Below, piece after piece: positions 33,696 to 42,671 of a stretch of DNA of 64,000 nucleotides. A program made the position numbers and the translations under genes. Source of the DNA: Bdellovibrionales bacterium. Lineage in GTDB: Bacteria > Bdellovibrionota > Bdellovibrionia > Bdellovibrionales > Bdellovibrionaceae. Each line of letters starts with the position of its first letter. The stretch's first letter is position 1. The stretch is from the NCBI GenBank assembly GCA_005793345.1, contig SXSU01000016.1, positions 34,035 to 98,034 on the forward strand, given 5' to 3'. The notes beneath the pieces are model-generated. The model made no database searches, had not been told where the DNA came from, and saw only the letters and a program-made list of their open reading frames with translations.

Positions 33696-33773
33696 ATGTG
33701 TTTTCTTTTGCTTCCCGTACAACTTAAACATAACTTACAAACATGGAAAAAACGACTTCATCACATAAAGTGA
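33696..33773 (+). CDS. 25-codon frame with strong ribosome site, overlapping the umuD start
   Basis: AAGGAG at good spacing precedes ATG at 33696. The frame encodes MCFLLLPVQLKHNLQTWKKR and five more residues, ending 28 bases inside umuD. It may be the truncated start of a gene once following the PhnB-like gene, or an upstream frame that couples translation into umuD. No homology is recognised. Confidence 0.3.
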   Translation: MCFLLLPVQLKHNLQTWKKRLHHIK

Positions 33774-34183
33774 ATAAAAAAAATTTTACAAATGTATATC
33801 CTATACTTTACTCTTCACAAGTCCAGTGCGGATTTCCAAGCCCTGCAGAAGATTATATAGAAACTCCATTGGATCTTAATGAGCATTTAATTAGCAAGCC
33901 TGCTGCAACTTTTTTTGTAAAAGCTAAAGGCGATAGTATGATTGGAGCAGGTATTTATGAAGGAGATCTTGTTATTATTGACCGTTCAAAATCGGCATTA
34001 AATAATCATGTTGTTCTTGCTGTGCTAAATGGGGAATTCACACTCAAACGATTACAGAAATCACGAGGACAAGTGTGGCTGCATCCGGAAAATCAAAAGT
34101 ACAAATCAATTCAAATCACCAATGAAATGGATTTTCAAATTTGGGGAGTTGTCACTTATACTATCCATAAACATCTAGGTTAG
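33743..34183 (+). CDS. umuD: DNA polymerase V subunit UmuD
   Basis: A LexA-like S24 peptidase that cleaves itself on RecA filaments to become the active partner of UmuC in translesion synthesis. The 146-residue protein keeps the E. coli cleavage sequence CGFPSPA, here Cys29-Gly30. The Ser/Lys dyad is Ser65 in KGDSMIG and Lys102 in EFTLKRL, both five residues later than in E. coli, as expected from the longer N-terminal arm. umuC follows three bases after the stop. I looked upstream for a Bdellovibrio-type LexA box (TTAC, three bases, GTAA) and did not find one. Confidence 0.93.
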   Translation: MEKTTSSHKVNKKNFTNVYPILYSSQVQCGFPSPAEDYIETPLDLNEHLISKPAATFFVKAKGDSMIGAGIYEGDLVIIDRSKSALNNHVVLAVLNGEFTLKRLQKSRGQVWLHPENQKYKSIQITNEMDFQIWGVVTYTIHKHLG

Positions 34184-34186
34184 CTT

Positions 34187-35443
34187 ATGTATGCATTGGT
34201 TGATTGCAATTCATTTTACTGTTCTTGTGAAAGAGTATTTAATCCTAAATTAGAAGAGAAACCTGTTATTGTTCTCAGTAATAATGATGGTTGTGCCGTT
34301 GCAAGAACTGACGAAGCAAAGGCTCTTGGAATAAAAATGGGTGATCCCTATTTTAAAATTAAAGAATTGTGTAAGAAAAATAATATACATGTCTACTCAT
34401 CTAACTATTCATTGTACGGTGATATGAGCAGAAGAGTGATGAGAACATTAAGTGAGTTCTCACCTGAAATGGAAATTTATAGTATTGATGAAGCTTTTTT
34501 ATCTTTTAAAGGAATGAATAAAGACTTAATTCAATACAGTATCGAAATAAAAAATACTGTTAAAAAATATACAGGCATACCAGTATCTGTTGGACTTGGG
34601 CCAACTAAAGTATTAGCTAAACTTGCAAATAATTATGCAAAAAAAAATAAAAAACAAACTCAAGGTGTATTTCAAATTGGCGTAGATAAAGAATCAGATG
34701 AAATTTTAAAAAAATTTCCTGTGGGAGATATTTGGGGTATTGGTTCAAAATCAGCAATGAAACTTACTTTGATGGGTATCAATACAGCTTATGATCTTAA
34801 GAATTCAAATGAAAAAACAATACAAAAAATTTTGACAATAGTTGGACGTAGAATTGTAGAAGAACTTCGAGGAGTTTCATGCATTGAACTTGAACTTGAT
34901 TTATCACCTAAAAAACAAATTGTATCATCAAGATCATTTGGTCGCCCAGTATTTGAAAAACAAGAGCTACAAGAAGCGATTGCAAATCATATAACAACTG
35001 CAAGTGAAAAACTAAGAAAACAGCAAAGCATTACAAAATCTATTTTAATTTTTGTTCAAACCAATCCCTATAAAAATACACCTCAGTATCATAACTCTGC
35101 TACAATGAAGTTGATGTCTGGCTCTTCAACTACAAATAAACTTATTAAATATTCGTTCCAGTGCTTAGATCAAATTTTTAAACCTGATTATGAATACAAA
35201 AAAGTTGGCGTTATATTTATGGATATTTATCCAAAAAAAAATAGCCAACGAGATTTATTTTCTCTTCATGATTCTGCAAAGGATGATATGTTGATGCAAA
35301 CTCTTGATAATGTAAATGAGTTTCAGGGGAAGGGTTCATTAAAGTTTGCAGCTTGTGGAGTTAATCAATTTTGGAAAATGTTATCTGAAATGAAGAGTCC
35401 AAATTACACAACAAGATGGACTGAATTAATGAGTATCAGATAA
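34187..35443 (+). CDS. umuC: DNA polymerase V catalytic subunit UmuC
   Basis: A Y-family error-prone DNA polymerase of 418 residues, close to the E. coli length. The first metal ligand is in [16 protein letters not shown], and the catalytic Asp-Glu pair is in [10 protein letters not shown]. Helix-hairpin-helix sequence ([19 protein letters not shown]) and the little-finger domain ([18 protein letters not shown]) follow. The C-terminal [20 protein letters not shown] with YTTRWTEL is typical of UmuC rather than DinB. Paired with umuD in a standard operon, it should act in SOS-induced lesion bypass. Confidence 0.95.
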   Translation: MYALVDCNSFYCSCERVFNPKLEEKPVIVLSNNDGCAVARTDEAKALGIKMGDPYFKIKELCKKNNIHVYSSNYSLYGDMSRRVMRTLSEFSPEMEIYSIDEAFLSFKGMNKDLIQYSIEIKNTVKKYTGIPVSVGLGPTKVLAKLANNYAKKNKKQTQGVFQIGVDKESDEILKKFPVGDIWGIGSKSAMKLTLMGINTAYDLKNSNEKTIQKILTIVGRRIVEELRGVSCIELELDLSPKKQIVSSRSFGRPVFEKQELQEAIANHITTASEKLRKQQSITKSILIFVQTNPYKNTPQYHNSATMKLMSGSSTTNKLIKYSFQCLDQIFKPDYEYKKVGVIFMDIYPKKNSQRDLFSLHDSAKDDMLMQTLDNVNEFQGKGSLKFAACGVNQFWKMLSEMKSPNYTTRWTELMSIR

Positions 35444-35660
35444 ATTATCTATCTGCAGTTTAAAATAAAATTTAAATGTGATTCAGTTATAAATGAATAT
35501 CAATAAATGGAATTTCAATAATTAAGTTTATAATTAATTGCGAATATAAAGTTTACAATCATGTACTCTATAGAGTCCAAAAAAACTATACTTCAGTGGA
35601 CTTTAATAATAAATAAGTTTATTTACCACCACATAACAAACAATAAAAGGAGAGATTACT

Positions 35661-36149
35661 ATGATGAAAATGAAAACGTTAATATTAGCTATCAGTGCAC
35701 TTATTGGGTACATGGCAAAAGCTTCGCCTACACATTTATTTTATTGTGCAATAACCAACACTGAACCAATGACACAAGTCTATTTTGAAATAGAAGATAG
35801 TGATATTAAAACAGGACATGGTAAAGTTATTATTTCTAAACTCTCACATAATGCTGAGCTAAATACGGGCTGGCAAATACAACAACAAGCTCAGGTAAAA
35901 ATGGAAATAAAATGGGGATCTACGAAATATTATAATAATAAATCCATAATTACAGAAGTCTATACGGACATGGGGAGATCGGGTATCATAAGTGCGAAAA
36001 TGATTGGCCTCGATGATACTATTGAGAACTCACGCGGTTTTGTTCAGTCAACTTTAATGAGTCTAAATGCACCTAATGGTATTGATGCAGAATATTGCTA
36101 TTATTTTTTATCATTGGGGCCTAAACCAGGTATGACCGGTAGTAATTAA
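35661..36149 (+). CDS. exported protein of unknown function
   Basis: Not recognised. The ATG at 35661 has GGAGAG upstream and starts a signal peptide (KTLILAISALIGYMAKA, then SPTHL). The 162-residue product has a beta-rich look with two cysteines (FYCAIT early and EYCYYF near the end) that could pair. A shorter overlapping frame beginning at 35561 is a shadow. Its TAA stop overlaps the ATG of the TIGR02147 regulator (TAATG), so the two are translationally coupled, an arrangement that ties an exported protein to this regulator family. Confidence 0.75.
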   Translation: MMKMKTLILAISALIGYMAKASPTHLFYCAITNTEPMTQVYFEIEDSDIKTGHGKVIISKLSHNAELNTGWQIQQQAQVKMEIKWGSTKYYNNKSIITEVYTDMGRSGIISAKMIGLDDTIENSRGFVQSTLMSLNAPNGIDAEYCYYFLSLGPKPGMTGSN

Positions 36150-36985
36150 TGATCTCAAAGAATATTCAAGAAGTTTTTATAAAATCTTTACTCGAAGCTC
36201 CTAATTATAGGAGCTTTATTGCAATACTAATTGCAGAAAGAAAAAAAAACAAGAATTATGGGTATTCAGACATCGCAAGAAAAGGTGGATTTCTTTCACG
36301 AAGTTTTCCGAGAGATGTTGTACTTGGTACCAAAAGACTTACGCTGACTTCGTTGCCAAAGTTTATCAAAGGATTAAATCTTAACTTTGAATTATCAGAA
36401 TATTTTAAATTATTGGTTGAGATTGAAGAACCTGAGTGTCGTTTTAAACATAACGATATAAATAAATTAAAGTACTTTCAAGAAAATTTAAAGAAAAGAA
36501 TCTATCGTAAAAATGAAGTTTCGATTGATGAAAAAAATGATTTAAATTTTATTTATCCATCAATACCAAAAATTTATGCAGCACTAGGAGCTCCAGGAGT
36601 CGGAGCCACAATAAATGAAATCATATCTAAAACTAAATTATTAGATTCTGAAATATTGATCTGTCTTCAATTTATGATCAATAAAAAGTTAATTCAAAAA
36701 CTGCGAGGAAAATATTTTCCAATAGAGAATCATCTTAATTTTCAAAATCTAAGTGGAGATATTTTTAAAAAGCATTTTATAAAATCAGCTGAAGATGCAA
36801 TTTTGATATCTAAAAAAAGTATCAAATCATCGGAAAAATTATTTTTATCTTCATCATTTTCAGTTGCAAAAAAAGATCTTGAAAAAATGAAAGAAGAACT
36901 TAGATCAGTATTGCTAAAGTACATAGATTGTGCGGAAAATCCAAATGGTGATATAGTTGTAAATTTAATTGCAAGCCTTTATTAA
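36149..36985 (+). CDS. TIGR02147 family regulator-like protein
   Basis: A 278-residue member with a more diverged start (FIKSLLEAPNYRSFIAILIA) but the family's helix-turn-helix-like part (GYSDIARKGGFLSRSFPRDV, about residues 35-55). A second helical DNA-binding-like segment lies near 150-190 (GVGATINEIISKTKLL). The C-terminus is helical and charged. It overlaps the stop of the exported protein gene at 35661 by one base. The DNA target is unknown. It is more distant from the other three copies than they are from each other, so the family call is slightly less certain. Confidence 0.75.
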   Translation: MISKNIQEVFIKSLLEAPNYRSFIAILIAERKKNKNYGYSDIARKGGFLSRSFPRDVVLGTKRLTLTSLPKFIKGLNLNFELSEYFKLLVEIEEPECRFKHNDINKLKYFQENLKKRIYRKNEVSIDEKNDLNFIYPSIPKIYAALGAPGVGATINEIISKTKLLDSEILICLQFMINKKLIQKLRGKYFPIENHLNFQNLSGDIFKKHFIKSAEDAILISKKSIKSSEKLFLSSSFSVAKKDLEKMKEELRSVLLKYIDCAENPNGDIVVNLIASLY

Positions 36986-37101
36986 CGATTTTTGATAATT
37001 ACACTTTGGCAGAATCAAATCTATAATTCGATAGGCATACTTATTGCTGATAAAACTATTTTTGATCTAATTCTAATTAAATGTGTAATGGAGATGGAGT
37101 T

Positions 37102-38094
37102 ATGGGATTTTTTTCAAAAATTGTACTATTTATGTCTTTTATAATATCTATAATTTCTTTTACTGTTTGTGCAGTTGAAAATCGTATTGACGGATTATAT
37201 GTGAATACATTTGGTTCTTCACTAAATCCTGCAATTATTTTTGTACATGGTGGACCTGGTTATAACAGTCACGATTTTGAAGTTTCAACAGCAGATAAAC
37301 TAGCTAAGAGTGGTTATTTTGTTATTGTGTACGATCAACGTGGACAAGGTCGAAGTAATGTTGCCATAAGTCCGCAAGATTATACTTATCGCAAATATGC
37401 TGATGATATATTGTCTCTGATTTTAAAAATGAAACTACGAAATGTAACACTTATTGGGCATTCTCATGGTGGGCCTATCTCAATCCAATTTGCGAGATTT
37501 TATCCTGGGGTTGTTGAGAAAATAATTTTAGTTTCAGCTCCAGTAAACTTTTGGGCAACAATGAAAAGTATAGTTATTAACTGTTTGCCCAGATTGCAAA
37601 ACCAAAATAAATTTGATGAAATATTCAAATTAAATTTAAATTTTGAAAAATTAAGTGATTTAAATCAGCCTTTTGTTAATCAAGTATCATATAATAATGG
37701 GTTATTTACAGAAGCAATGGGTTGTGGACTATATAAAACAAAAATTGAAACCTCTGATGCAACAAAATTAAGAGCAGAATTAGAAATTGATAAAAAGAAA
37801 TTTGAAGTGAGCAGAAATAATATGTTTTTACCAATGGGTAATTTTTTAGTAAATGAAAATTACATAAGATTAGATTATAGTTCATCTGTTCAAAATAATT
37901 CAGCAAGAATATTTGGAATATATGGAGATGAAGATGGTTTATTTACTCAACAAATACTTGAAGAAATTAAAACTAGTTTAAAGGGAAATCAAAACCCATA
38001 TAATTTTCAATTAATAAAAGGCAGCTCACATTCGGTATATATCGATCAAAATCAAAAATTTATAGAAGCGGTACTCAATATTTTGAAATATTAA
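37102..38094 (+). CDS. exported alpha/beta hydrolase (proline iminopeptidase-like)
   Basis: A 330-residue exported hydrolase. The ATG at 37102, with GGAG at good spacing, gives a signal peptide (KIVLFMSFIISIISFTVCAV). Oxyanion-hole sequence is FVHGGPGYNSHDF, followed by VIVYDQRGQGRS. The nucleophile elbow is LIGHSHGGPISIQFA, and the C-terminal histidine is in KGSSHSVYID. An acidic residue in YGDEDGLF is the likely Asp. HGGP plus DQRGxGRS is typical of prolyl aminopeptidases and related esterases, so a role in digesting peptides outside the cytoplasm is plausible. The substrate is unproven. Confidence 0.87.
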   Translation: MGFFSKIVLFMSFIISIISFTVCAVENRIDGLYVNTFGSSLNPAIIFVHGGPGYNSHDFEVSTADKLAKSGYFVIVYDQRGQGRSNVAISPQDYTYRKYADDILSLILKMKLRNVTLIGHSHGGPISIQFARFYPGVVEKIILVSAPVNFWATMKSIVINCLPRLQNQNKFDEIFKLNLNFEKLSDLNQPFVNQVSYNNGLFTEAMGCGLYKTKIETSDATKLRAELEIDKKKFEVSRNNMFLPMGNFLVNENYIRLDYSSSVQNNSARIFGIYGDEDGLFTQQILEEIKTSLKGNQNPYNFQLIKGSSHSVYIDQNQKFIEAVLNILKY

Positions 38095-38168
38095 CGACAA
38101 ACTTCTTATAACTCTGGACAAACATATCAAATCCCAATTTTAATTAATTAAGTCTACGAGGTAATATA

Positions 38169-38525
38169 ATGAAAGTTAAAAATATATCGGCAGTAATGAT
38201 TCATGTTCCGGACTGGAAAGAAGGTCTAAGTTGGTATCAGAGAGCTTTCCCTCAAGCTAAACATATTAAATATCCAGAATTTGATTTTGAATGTCTCGAG
38301 TTTAATGGAGTTCAAATTGAAATTGTAAATTCTGATGAAAAAGTAGGTACAGGTACTTTTGGAATAGCAGTTGATTGGGAAGTAGAAAATTTCGATGAAG
38401 CTTTGAAACACTTTACAGATCTTGGGGCTACATTATATCGAGGTCTAGGAAAGTTAGAGTTTGGAAGACGCATGTGTAAATTAAAAGACCCATTTGGTAA
38501 TTTAATTGGAATTCGAGGATCTTAA
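38169..38525 (+). CDS. VOC family (glyoxalase-fold) protein
   Basis: A 118-residue single-module vicinal oxygen chelate protein. It has the two-repeat fold: SAVMIHVPDWKEGLSWYQRA at the start, FECLEFNGVQIEIVNSDEK closing the first half, and CKLKDPFGNLIGIRG at the end, a classic DPxGN tail. A GAGGT ribosome site precedes the ATG. The activity cannot be deduced; many short members are metal-binding resistance or isomerase-like proteins. A decayed relative lies at 56553-57030. Confidence 0.88.
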   Translation: MKVKNISAVMIHVPDWKEGLSWYQRAFPQAKHIKYPEFDFECLEFNGVQIEIVNSDEKVGTGTFGIAVDWEVENFDEALKHFTDLGATLYRGLGKLEFGRRMCKLKDPFGNLIGIRGS

Positions 38526-38686
38526 TATTAATAATTACAATAAGTTTATGGCTTCTTGTGAATACATTGTATTCACTTTTTAATCTGTGTGAATTGACTA
38601 ATGTTCCTAATTATCTTAGGTAACTCTTAAGTAAATTATTAACGAGTAATTTCAGATTTATTAAAGAATTTCTTTAGGAGCTAGAC

Positions 38687-39778
38687 ATGGATTCAATAGT
38701 ATTAGTGTTCAAACGACTATATGTTAGTTCGTTATTATTTTTTTCAGGGTTAACTTTTGCAGGTAATGGTGTCGTAACTGGAAATGGATCAGATTTGCTC
38801 TATGTAGAGCCAATTAGCCCACCCAACTACATTGAGTTAAATGATTTTCTATCAAAATTAAAACCGATTGAGCCAACTTGGGTGAGTCTGATTCAAAGAG
38901 CTTTTAATAATGACAACCAAGTTGTTTTTTTAAAAACAAAAGACTCTTGTTTTATTGCTGAAAATCCAAATCGTGAACTTAGATCTATATTTAATAAGGA
39001 AAGTAATTCTATATTATTTTGTAAAGCATTTTATGAACTTGATAAGCATAGACAAATACTAACATTTTTACATGAGCTTAGTCACTTTGCTATTTCGAAA
39101 ATAGATTCAATTCCAAAAGAAGGTGAAGAAATAATTGTTCAACAAATGGAGTTTTGGTACAGTCAAATGTTAGAAGCTCATGAGTTTTCAAATTTTAAAA
39201 TTGCAGTCCTTGAGTTTAGAAATTTATTAGATAGAAGTTTAAAAAATTTAATCTTGTATTCTAGCCCCGAACAAGTAGTACCTGACTACGATATTTTGTA
39301 TATTCTCAATGATAAAAATTCTCGGGTTAGATATCCAGTGCCAAAAAATATAAAAGATGAAAATTATATTCCAGCCCATTTTTTAGAATACAATCTTAAT
39401 AAACTTTGGACATTAAATTTAAAATTTTCAGCATCAGAATTAAGTTTAGTTGATCCAAAACCTTCGAGTGATAGTTTTCAAACCGATGATCCCATTTGGA
39501 GTAAATCTTATTTGTTTATAGATAAGGATATTTTAAATCATGAGCTAATAATAAAATATATAAAGCCATCTAAAGTAAATAAACTAAACCCACGTATTCT
39601 TGAGTTTAAGCCTTTAGTAATAAAAAAATCACTTTTAAATGAAGATTTTAAAAACCTCTTTGAATCTAATAAACTAGGGTACTCAGAAATTAGAACAATC
39701 GGATTTACTTTGCATAATCTTTCTGGATACCTAAATGGTGAATGCCAGTATGACAAAGTATATATTATTAAGGAATAA
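38687..39778 (+). CDS. exported HELSH-motif protein (tandem paralogue 1)
   Basis: A 363-residue exported protein; signal peptide VSSLLFFSGLTFAGN, AGGAG ribosome site. About residue 127 has LTFLHELSHFAISK, a complete HExxH zinc motif, so it may be a metallopeptidase. The third ligand is not obvious; candidates are in GEEIIVQQMEFW. It is a duplicate of the next gene: YPVPKNI...IPAHFLEYNLNKLWT here matches YPVPYYF...IPSHFLEYVGSSVWT there, and both end with an EIRTIGF/YIRTIQA segment. The neighbour has lost the motif. The pair precedes a TIGR02147 gene, suggesting a regulator-exported-protein cassette. Confidence 0.78.
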   Translation: MDSIVLVFKRLYVSSLLFFSGLTFAGNGVVTGNGSDLLYVEPISPPNYIELNDFLSKLKPIEPTWVSLIQRAFNNDNQVVFLKTKDSCFIAENPNRELRSIFNKESNSILFCKAFYELDKHRQILTFLHELSHFAISKIDSIPKEGEEIIVQQMEFWYSQMLEAHEFSNFKIAVLEFRNLLDRSLKNLILYSSPEQVVPDYDILYILNDKNSRVRYPVPKNIKDENYIPAHFLEYNLNKLWTLNLKFSASELSLVDPKPSSDSFQTDDPIWSKSYLFIDKDILNHELIIKYIKPSKVNKLNPRILEFKPLVIKKSLLNEDFKNLFESNKLGYSEIRTIGFTLHNLSGYLNGECQYDKVYIIKE

Positions 39779-39784
39779 AATATT

Positions 39785-40942
39785 ATGAAAAATCAAATCT
39801 TAGTTTTATTGGTGTTAATATTTATAATATTTAATAATCACTCACAATTGTTTGCTTCAACTAGCATAACTGGCTTAATTGATGATAAAGGATATGATGT
39901 TCAAGCATTTCCATTCAATCCAGATTTAAGCGAGCAATCAACAGCTTTAACATCTTTAATGAATGGTGAGTTAACATGGTCAATTCTTTTATCAAATGCA
40001 TACATCCAGAATCCTAATATTCCGTTACTCAAGCCCAACATTAAAAAAATATTATTTTTGAAATCTGAAAGTGAAACTTGTTATATTGAAGACATAAGAC
40101 CATTTAAAAAGGTGTTAATTTTTTATAATAAACCTACGAACTCGATGATCTTTTGCAGAGTTTACTTTAGGGCTTCAGAATTAGATCAAAATTTATTATT
40201 TCTTCAAGAATTAAGTCGTTTTGCTTTATTTGTACTTCATGAAAAATCAGCAATTGATCAAAATATAGTAGAAGGATTTGGGGGGATTTATAAAGATATC
40301 CTCAATTCAAATGATAACAAAAATTTAAGACAAAGTATTTTAAATTTACGTTCATATTTAAATCAATATGCACCAAGTTTGATAACTGTAGCAACCGAAG
40401 AATTAGAGTTGGGGAAATATAAAACAGTTGAGGTTTATAAAGATAAAAAATCTAAAGTTACATATCCTGTTCCATATTATTTTTTTGAACCTGATGGTAA
40501 AGATACAATTCCATCACATTTTTTAGAATATGTGGGTTCCTCAGTGTGGACAAAGTATAAAATGTTTTCATCTGATGAAATGAAAAAGGATGTAATCATT
40601 AAATGTCCATTTGAGAATAATTTATCAACATCAACTGTATGTAACGAAACATTCACTTACATCGTTAATGGTGTTGTTGAGCGGATTGGGGTTAAAAAAG
40701 AATTTCCTGGTCTTATGCCGCCTCAATTGCCACCAGTTGGACCATGCAATGATAGAATTTGTCATAGATTTCCACCCCCAATCGATCCAAAAAATGTTAC
40801 CCTTATACCTATTTCAGTAAAACGAGATGAGTTGTCTGATGAGTTTCGTTCATACATTGATTGGTTAGGAATAACTTATATTCGCACAATTCAGGCAGAT
40901 AATATTGGCCGAGTAAATGACTATGTCTACAAGTTTGAGTGA
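39785..40942 (+). CDS. exported protein, paralogue 2 with lost HELSH motif
   Basis: A 385-residue exported protein; signal peptide QILVLLVLIFIIFNN with cleavage near LFAS. It aligns with the preceding protein along its length, but the metal motif reads LLFLQELSRFALFV: both histidines are gone (HELSH to QELSR), so it cannot hold zinc the same way. It also has an insertion rich in Pro and Cys (LMPPQLPPVGPCNDRICHRF, about residues 315-335). A pseudoenzyme partner of paralogue 1 is a fair guess. It starts 6 bases after that gene and ends 10 bases before the TIGR02147 gene, so all three should be one operon. Confidence 0.75.
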   Translation: MKNQILVLLVLIFIIFNNHSQLFASTSITGLIDDKGYDVQAFPFNPDLSEQSTALTSLMNGELTWSILLSNAYIQNPNIPLLKPNIKKILFLKSESETCYIEDIRPFKKVLIFYNKPTNSMIFCRVYFRASELDQNLLFLQELSRFALFVLHEKSAIDQNIVEGFGGIYKDILNSNDNKNLRQSILNLRSYLNQYAPSLITVATEELELGKYKTVEVYKDKKSKVTYPVPYYFFEPDGKDTIPSHFLEYVGSSVWTKYKMFSSDEMKKDVIIKCPFENNLSTSTVCNETFTYIVNGVVERIGVKKEFPGLMPPQLPPVGPCNDRICHRFPPPIDPKNVTLIPISVKRDELSDEFRSYIDWLGITYIRTIQADNIGRVNDYVYKFE

Positions 40943-40952
40943 GTTATAAAAT

Positions 40953-41795
40953 ATGAGTGAAATTAAACAACCTAATGTTTTTAAATATAATAGTTATAGA
41001 CAATTTTTAAAAGATTATGTCGAATTTAAATTAGAATCTACTGAACTTAGCTATCGAGCATTTTCAAGACGGTCAGGTATAAATAGTCCTAACTTTCTTC
41101 AATTAATTATTAAGGGTAGTAGAAATCTAACAGTTTCATCTGCATTGAAAGTTGTTAAAGGACTAAACTTGACTGGAACTGATAAAAAATATTTTATAAA
41201 ATTAGTTGAATTTGATAGTGCAAAAAATACTGAAGAAAAATTAAAGGTACTACAAGTTTTAAAAAATTTATCAATTTCTAATAATTCACAGAAAATTTTA
41301 GATAATTCTTTAAATTCTTCTTGGTTAAACCAAATAATATGGGAACTCGCTTCAACTAAAAATTTTCAGATGATCCCTAATAATATTTATGCAAGGTTGA
41401 ATGGGCTTGCTAGTCTTGGGGAAATTACAGAAAGCTTTCAATTTCTTGTCGATAAAGGCTATTTAGAAAAAATTGATTCTAAACATCAATATAGACAGGC
41501 TAACGTTTCTTTTGATTCAACAAATGATTTTAAAAATTTAAGTTTACAGTATACACATTTAAAGTTCCTTAAACTAGCCGAAAAACATTTTAGCGACCCT
41601 CTTGATCATAGAGAATACCAGGGGTTAACCATTGCAGTTAGTGAAAATAAATTACCTTTTGTTAAAAATCGTATTCGAGAATTCATATCCCAATTAAATG
41701 AAGAACTTTTAAATGATCAAGATGCTATAAATGTTATTCGCATTCAGTGTCAAATGTATAAAATTACAAATAATATTAAAGTAATTGAGAAATAA
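40953..41795 (+). CDS. TIGR02147 family regulator-like protein
   Basis: A 280-residue member of TIGR02147 with the family opening VFKYNSYRQFLKDYVEFKLE, then SYRAFSRRSGINSPNFLQLI (about residues 30-50) as the helix-turn-helix-like part, and NLTVSSALKVVKGLNL, TGTDKKYFIKLVEFD after it. A second winged-helix-like segment lies near residues 140-170. The C-terminal part resembles that of the other copies. It starts 10 bases after the exported pair at 38687-40942 and is likely co-transcribed with them, controlling them or responding to the same signal. Confidence 0.9.
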   Translation: MSEIKQPNVFKYNSYRQFLKDYVEFKLESTELSYRAFSRRSGINSPNFLQLIIKGSRNLTVSSALKVVKGLNLTGTDKKYFIKLVEFDSAKNTEEKLKVLQVLKNLSISNNSQKILDNSLNSSWLNQIIWELASTKNFQMIPNNIYARLNGLASLGEITESFQFLVDKGYLEKIDSKHQYRQANVSFDSTNDFKNLSLQYTHLKFLKLAEKHFSDPLDHREYQGLTIAVSENKLPFVKNRIREFISQLNEELLNDQDAINVIRIQCQMYKITNNIKVIEK

Positions 41796-41864
41796 TTATT
41801 TTTTTAAAAAAGAATTATAAATATTTATCTTCATTTTTTTCTGATAATTAAATATGTTTATATT

Positions 41865-42608
41865 ATGTGTGCACAATTTATATTAAAAACAGAAGCAAAC
41901 GAATTATCTAAAAAATTTGGAATTAAAATTTCTGAACCAATTAGTTTCGATATTAGGGTTCGTGGATTTATAAAAACAGATTTAGCTCCAATTATTATCG
42001 CAAAAGATGGTTCCCTTTCAATTAAAGAGATGATGTTTTCTCTTTGTCCTTCTTGGAGTAAGGAGTTTCCTTGTAAATGGTCAACGTATAATGCCAGGAT
42101 GGAAAGACCCAATCCTAAAGACTCTCAACTGTCAGAATTTATTTATGAAGTTCCGACGTGGCGAGATTCATTTAACTCTGGAAAAACATGTCTAGTTCCT
42201 ATGAATGCAGCGGTAGAATCAAGTTATTTTGGAACACAAGCCGGAAACATGATCCAATTAAAAACTAAGGGTGATAAAATATTTTATGTTGCAGGTTTGT
42301 GGTCGGAATGGATTGATAAAAGCACAGGAGTTGTTAAAGAAACTTTTACTCTTATTACCGATGATCCCTACAAATTTTTCTTTGAATGTGGTCATGACAG
42401 AAGTGTTTTTGTATTAAATGATAATAGTCATTTGGACTGGTTGTTAAATAAAAAATTTAAACCTCATGAGCGATTTAATTTTTTACGTAATAATCGCATT
42501 TCGTTAGATTGGGATGTAAGTATCGACCGACCAATGGTTAAGGGTTGGGAAAAGAAAAAACCTACAAACGACGAAATTGATCAAATAAAAGTTTGGAATG
42601 AAGTTTAA
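41865..42608 (+). CDS. SOS response-associated peptidase (SRAP, HMCES/YedK family)
   Basis: Binds abasic sites in single-stranded DNA by a covalent link through its N-terminal cysteine, which becomes residue 1 after Met removal (MCAQFIL here). The 247-residue protein has the other family marks: YNARMER, close to the NARxE motif; CLVPMNAAVESSYFG, with the catalytic Glu where most members have GFYEW; and ECGHDRSVFVL with the conserved His. The sequence is divergent but the four key positions are kept. It fits the nearby umuDC as part of a DNA damage response, although the genes are separate. Confidence 0.88.
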   Translation: MCAQFILKTEANELSKKFGIKISEPISFDIRVRGFIKTDLAPIIIAKDGSLSIKEMMFSLCPSWSKEFPCKWSTYNARMERPNPKDSQLSEFIYEVPTWRDSFNSGKTCLVPMNAAVESSYFGTQAGNMIQLKTKGDKIFYVAGLWSEWIDKSTGVVKETFTLITDDPYKFFFECGHDRSVFVLNDNSHLDWLLNKKFKPHERFNFLRNNRISLDWDVSIDRPMVKGWEKKKPTNDEIDQIKVWNEV

Positions 42609-42671
42609 ACATAATGCAGAAGTCGGTTGCTGTGAATGACTTTGAACACAAGCTGCAGAAAGTGAAATAAA

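Noticed and set aside
33679..33742. A LexA box before umuD.
   Set aside because: I searched for TTAC, three bases, GTAA (the Bdellovibrio-type box as I recall it) and for the E. coli-type CTGT...ACAG; neither is present just upstream.
35561..35764. A 67-codon frame overlapping the exported protein gene at 35661.
   Set aside because: It runs out of frame through the signal-peptide region of a gene with a good ribosome site and has none itself.
42609..42671. A TPP riboswitch before thiL.
   Set aside because: The 63-base gap is too short and has no thi-box (CTGAGA) sequence.
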